In this document: one piece after another, positions 59,625 through 64,000 of the stretch | Position numbering within the stretch: the first letter of the stretch is position 1 | Layout of the letters: each line of letters starts with the position of its first letter | Source: Tremella fuciformis | Taxonomy: Eukaryota > Basidiomycota > Tremellomycetes > Tremellales > Tremellaceae | Assembly: GCA_032768795.1 (NCBI GenBank) | Contig: CP136493.1 | Location: forward strand, 124,001-188,000 | Reading direction: 5' to 3' | Length of the DNA stretch: 64,000 nt | Translations under genes and position numbers: made by a program | Notes under the pieces: model-generated | What the model saw: the letters and a program-made list of their open reading frames with translations, nothing else | The model's database searches: none | Told to the model about the DNA's origin: nothing

Positions 59625-61252
59625 ATGGAGGAGAGCGAAATCAAAATCAAAGTTGTTACTTTGAAAGGCAGCGATAATTATCCTCAATGGGAATCGCATA
59701 TCGCCACCACCCTCATGGGCAAGGGACTGCTTGCCTGCATCAGAACCGAACCGATTTCGCCAATTTCAGCTGCAGAACAGCTCAAATTCGATAAGGCCTT
59801 TTCCATCATCTTTCAGTCGCTCTCTGAGACCGTCCAAGCCGCCCTGCCAGCCTCAGTCAAAGACTGGACATCGCCCTCACCCAAGGCTCTTTGGGACGAA
59901 ATTAAGCGGCAGCATTCAGCCTCAACCGGTGCCAGGCAGGCCGCTTTATTCCAATCGCTTGCCAGAGCTTCAATTATCGATGGAGAAGATCCAATGCCGG
60001 TCCTAGCAGCCCAACAGAGCGCCCACACCCAGCTGAACAGCTCAGGCGAAATTATATCCGATAAAATCCTTGCATTCTGCATGACTCTTGCTCTCCCTGA
60101 GTCATATGCAACTACAAAGCAGAATCTCTGGATGCGACAGCCTCTCAGCTCTTCAGAGGTCAAATCGGCAGTCCAGGCTGAATATGAGAGGCGGAAAAAT
60201 TCCGATTCAGCATCAGCTCTTGCTGCAGCAAGGAGACCGGTTCCATTCAAGCCAAATCGCCCCAGAGATATGTCAAAATACTGCGATCATCACCGGATTC
60301 ATGGCCACAGCAATGCAGAATGTCATAATCAACAAAATCGGATCCAGCAGACACAAAGAATTCCACCCAAGGCCGAAATTGCCTCTGTCAGCCCTGAGAC
60401 CGATACCGACATTGGGCCAGCATCTGCTTTCAATGCAGTAGCGACCGCATCCGCCTATCATGCAAAATGCGACCGCTATGAATTTATTATCGATTCTGGA
60501 GCAACACATCACATGTGTAATGATGCTCAAATGCTATCGGATCTGAAACCGGCTCAGAAAATGCAAGTCCGGTTTGGCAATTCAGCCCATTTGCCTTGCA
60601 ACATGACCGGTACCCTCTACATTGCCGGAATCGCTTTTCCAGGCTGTCTATATATTCCTGGGCTTGATCGGAACCTCATTTCGGTCTCTGCAACTCCACA
60701 AGGCCTGGGATGGAAATTTGCGGCCGGAAATGCCCAACTCTGCAGAATGGACACCGGAAATCATCTCCTCACAGCCCCAAAGCGATCCGGGTTGTATGTA
60801 TATCAGGAGGCAAGCGCATCAGCCAATATCGCTTCTACAGCTGATATCCAAGACATCCATGAGCGACTTGGCCATCTGAACATATCTGCAATCATGAGAG
60901 TCATCAGGAGTGGAAGAATGGGCAATATCGAAATTTCAGCTTCAGATGCAAAGTCATTCCAGTGCCAGAGCTGCATTTTAGGCAAAACCGGCCGACTTCC
61001 ATCATTACCAAGCGATGTCAGAGCATCTACACCGCTTGAGATTGTCCACATTGATTTATGGGGCCCTGCCAGAGTACCATCAATTAATGGAGCTCGATAT
61101 TTCCTCACTTGTTATGATGATTTCACAAGGAAATCGCATTTATATTTCCTCAAACAGAAATCAGGAGCATTTGAGGCGATTCAGCAATATATCGCTTTAG
61201 TTGAAAGGCAATTGTCTACAAAGGTCAAAACAATCAGATCCGACAATGGTGG
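59625..61252 (+). pseudogene. Copia G Gag-protease-integrase (N-terminal part)
   Basis: ATG at 59625 (MEESEIKIKVV) chosen by comparison with D. Open for 542 codons: Gag domain, CX2HX4HX4C knuckle (CDHHRIHGHSNAEC), protease FIIDSGATHHM, GAG-pre-integrase (HERLGHLN, CQSCILGK), and integrase through DLWGPARVP to RSDNGG. It is cut there by the H LTR. No internal lesion seen, so G was probably intact before H arrived. Confidence 0.9.
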
Positions 61253-63944
61253 TGTCGGATGATATGAAGTGCATAAGACATGTTCCCTGCTCAGAGAGCA
61301 GGAAAAGCGACGCTATAGAGTTTCCTTATGTAATAGGAAAGGGCTAGAAGCGATGTTGCAGTGTGGCAGTGTGGCACAGATCAGGATTGCTCACAATTCC
61401 GACACTCCCACTCAATCTGATCTTTGCTGAACTCCAAGTAGATCCCTCAACCTGTTGAATACCTCTGCTGGGAGCGCCTTGGTGAGGAGATCCGCCATGT
61501 TCTCAGCTGATGGGACATGTGACAGAGTCACTGTGTTGTCCTCCACCTTCTCCCTGACAAACTTGTGTCTCATGTCAATGTGCTTGGACTTGTCATGGTT
61601 GACTGGGTTCTTTGACAAGGCAATTGCTCCATTGTTGTCGTTTAGAATTGGCAGGGGCTCCTCCAGACCAAGCTGAAGATCACTGAGAAGTTGCCTGAGC
61701 CAAATGGCTTGCCTGGTCGCTTCAGAAGAGGCCATGAGCTCTGCTTCTGTGGTAGAAAGCGCCACTGTATTTTGCCGTCGACTTTTCCAGGCCACAATTC
61801 CACCATAGACCTTGAAGATATAGCCTGTAGTCGATCTTCTTGTGTCTAGATCGCCTCCCCAGTCTGCATCTGCATAGCCTAGGGCAATTCTGGTTGAATT
61901 CTCTTTGTTGAAGGTCAAACAAAGGTCTGTGGTGCCTCTGATGTACCGAAGTAGATGTTTGGCCGCTTTCCAGTGCTCTGTGTTGTATTTGGATATGTAT
62001 CTTGATAGCAGAGAAGCTGGAAAAGCGAGATCCGGTCTTGTAATTGTTGAGGCATAAAGAATGGCTCCCACTGCTTGGGCATATGGGTAATGCTTTGCCT
62101 CTTCAAACTCGGTATCTGTGGCTGGAACAGGGCGAAAACTGGCAGGCAGAGGAGTTCTGGCTGGGTTGCAGTCACTCATACCAAACCGGTCCAAAATTGA
62201 CTCCAAATAATGTTCTTGACTCATAAACAGCTTGTTCTGTGTCCGATCTCGATGAATATTGAAGCCTAGGAAATAGGAAACCGGCCCTGAGTCCTTGCAC
62301 TCAAATTCTGAGTTGAGAGCGATTTTGAAAGCGTCCAAATACTTTCTGTTGTTGCAAGCAATCAACTGATCATCCACATGAACTGAGAGCATGAGGAAAT
62401 TGCCATTTTCGAATTTGTAGTAAAGGCAGGGGTCTGCAGAGGTTGGTTTGAGGCCTTGAGACCGAAGCCAATTGTCCAGAGCTTTGTTGAAGCATCTAGG
62501 AGACTGCTTGAGACCATAAAGCGATTTTCTGAGTCGCAAAACTTTGCCCGCAGGAATGTTGGAGCCTTCTGGTGGTTCCATATATATTTCCTCTTCCAAA
62601 TCGCCATTGAGGAAGGCTGCAATGATGTCTACTTGGTCACACTCCATGTTGAAGTGATTGACCAAGGCCAGGAAGACTCTGATGGTGTCCTTGTGCGCAA
62701 CAGAGGCAAATAACTCGTTGAAATCGAGTCCTTCAATTTGTGAATAGCCCTTGGCAACAAATCTGGCCTTGTAGGTTGAAGGTTTACCGGTTTCACCATC
62801 GATCTTTCTGGTGTAGACCCATTTTCCTTTGAGGACTCTTTGATTTGAGCGATCCACAACCGCCCAAACTCGATATTTGTCCATTTTGGCAAGCTCAGAA
62901 TCCATGCTGGATTTCCAGTGCTCCCACTCGCCAGAATTGCGCGCTTGCAAATATGTTTGAGGTATATTTGTTGCGAGCATAGCACAGGCAACATTTGCAT
63001 CTTGAATCTCGTTCTCAAATTCCTCATCATCTCGCAAATTCAGCTCATCTGATGAGTCTGAGTCGCTTGAATTATCGCCATTATGCCCCCCTTGCTGCGG
63101 TATCGGTGGTGCAGCAGAAGCGCGGCGTTCTGCAGCAATTTGGCGATGATGATCTCTTTCAATGATATTTGGAATTTGTAAATTTTGATTGACGACTTTT
63201 TGCTCATTTGCCAAATTCCGAAAGAACCGTTCAATCTGGGGCATTCCGGTTTTTACAGGTGATAGGGGCATGTATGAAGCATCATTCTGCAAAAGAACAG
63301 ATTTGTCGGGCTCGATTTGAGGCCGTGACCCTTTAGGTTCCAATTCCGGAATTTCAATTTGCTCAGAATTGAATTCTGTGTTTGCAAAGATAACATCCCG
63401 GCTGATGGTGATGCTGCCGGACTGTTTTGAATATATCCGGTAATTGTTGGTGGCCTCCTGATACCCCACAAGGATGCCCTCTTGATATCTTGGTGCCAGC
63501 TTGTTTTTCTCTGTATGATTTCGGAAAAATGCTTTGCAGCCAAATGGTTGAAGGTGTGTAATTTGGCAATTTCGATTTTGCCACTTGTCTTCGGGTATTT
63601 CCTGCTTTGGCCCACAGGGTGTGCGATTTCGAGTGTAGGCTATATAATTTGCCGCTTCAGCCCATAGATTCTGAGGCAATCCGGAATGAACAAGGACTGT
63701 TCTCACTCCATTGAGGATTGTGAGGTGCAATCTTTCAACTCGCCCATTTTGAGTGTGCGCATCTGGTGGGACCTGAATATGCTGAATTCCGTGATTCCTC
63801 ATGAATTGTTTCCACTCATTTGAGGAGAATTCACCACCATTGTCGGATCTGATTGTTTTGACCTTTGTAGACAATTGCCTTTCAACTAAAGCGATATATT
63901 GCTGAATCGCCTCAAATGCTCCTGATTTCTGTTTGAGGAAATAT
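61253..63944 (-). mobile_element. Copia H: 3' LTR and IN-RT-RH, cut by I
   Basis: 3' LTR 61253-61404 (152 bp), preceded by GGTGG (presumed target duplication in G), then pol on the minus strand to 63944, where another LTR of the family begins after AATAT. The 111-bp overlap between the end of G and the end of H looks identical, so the two are very close siblings in opposite orientation. Confidence 0.87.
61412..63944 (-). pseudogene. Copia H Pol (integrase to RNase H)
   Basis: Open minus-strand frame starting inside the integrase (YFLKQKSGAFEAIQQ), with RSDNGGEF and RVERLHL, linker, reverse transcriptase (VHVDDQLIA) and RNase H (YADADWGGDLDTRRST), ending LGVQQRSD-stop. The first integrase Asp and everything upstream are displaced by copia I. 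No internal stop or shift. Confidence 0.9.
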
Positions 63945-64000
63945 TGTCGGATGGATAAGAAATGCATAGAGACAGTTCCCTGCTCACAGAGCAGGAAAAG
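63945..64000 (-). mobile_element. Copia I: start of a further LTR at the window edge
   Basis: TGTCGGATGGATAAGAAATG..., the first 56 bp of a family LTR, like the F LTR. The element continues beyond the window. Confidence 0.85.

Larger units (their letters stand above)
58421..61252 (+). mobile_element. Copia G: plus-strand copia, 5' two-fifths
   Basis: 5' LTR 58421-58572 (152 bp), half-tRNA primer site GGTTATGAGCCTGAATC (58573-58589), leader, and gag-pol from 59625 to 61252, where copia H enters in the opposite orientation. Left flank CTTGG is the presumed target duplication within F. Confidence 0.88.

Noticed and set aside
58421..63944. G and H as a single element inverted by autointegration
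   Set aside because: An autointegration inversion should break both arms at the same internal point. H extends about 111 bp upstream of the point where G stops, so two separate copies fit better.

Overview
The window looks like a transposon-packed block of a fungal nuclear genome, most likely a basidiomycete. The clues are self-priming chromodomain Ty3/gypsy elements, Ty1/copia elements with a half-tRNA primer site, MULE transposases with SWIM fingers, Tc1/pogo remnants and short GT-AG introns. I see no rRNA, tRNA or CRISPR, and only one small island that looks like host genes (about 13.4-16.3 kb). The species cannot be named from sequence alone.

Layout. 1-12 kb: a decayed Myb/SANT-like gene, a pogo-like fragment and a MULE transposase gene (MULE-1) are broken by solo LTRs and by a full Ty3/gypsy element, 'gypsy-1' (4279-11438, target duplication CTTCG). 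12-13.2 kb: a decayed Tc1/mariner gene. 13.4-16.3 kb: two divergently transcribed hypothetical genes. 17-23.5 kb: solo LTRs of several families, one of them (19140-21212, target duplication AGCAT) carrying another solo LTR and a three-LTR miniature element; then a gypsy pol fragment.

24.3-64 kb reads as one nested structure inside a single Ty1/copia element, copia A. A carries two solo LTRs of its own family. It also carries a 603-bp solo LTR (L) swollen to 21.6 kb by three insertions: a 561-bp miniature LTR element; a MULE (MULE-2, 27449-36187) that itself holds an intact copia (K); and copia B, which holds an intact gypsy (gypsy-2). A is then entered by copia C/E, which contains the complete copia D and also F; F contains G, G contains H, and H contains I, which runs off the window. 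Target duplications at most junctions let the order be read directly.

How the parts work. Gypsy-2 (gag plus a 1,361-codon pol frame), copia K (1,430 aa) and copia D (1,341 aa) have open, full-length reading frames and near-identical LTRs, so they are candidates for recent activity. Gypsy-1 is broken by two CGA-to-TGA stops and a frameshift. Both gypsy elements carry a -1 frameshift heptamer with a downstream stem at the gag/pol overlap, and a primer site complementary to the predicted 5' end of their own RNA (Tf1/sushi-type self-priming). The two miniature elements share that self-priming geometry. Copia K is unusual because its LTRs end in CGAC...GTCG instead of TG...CA.
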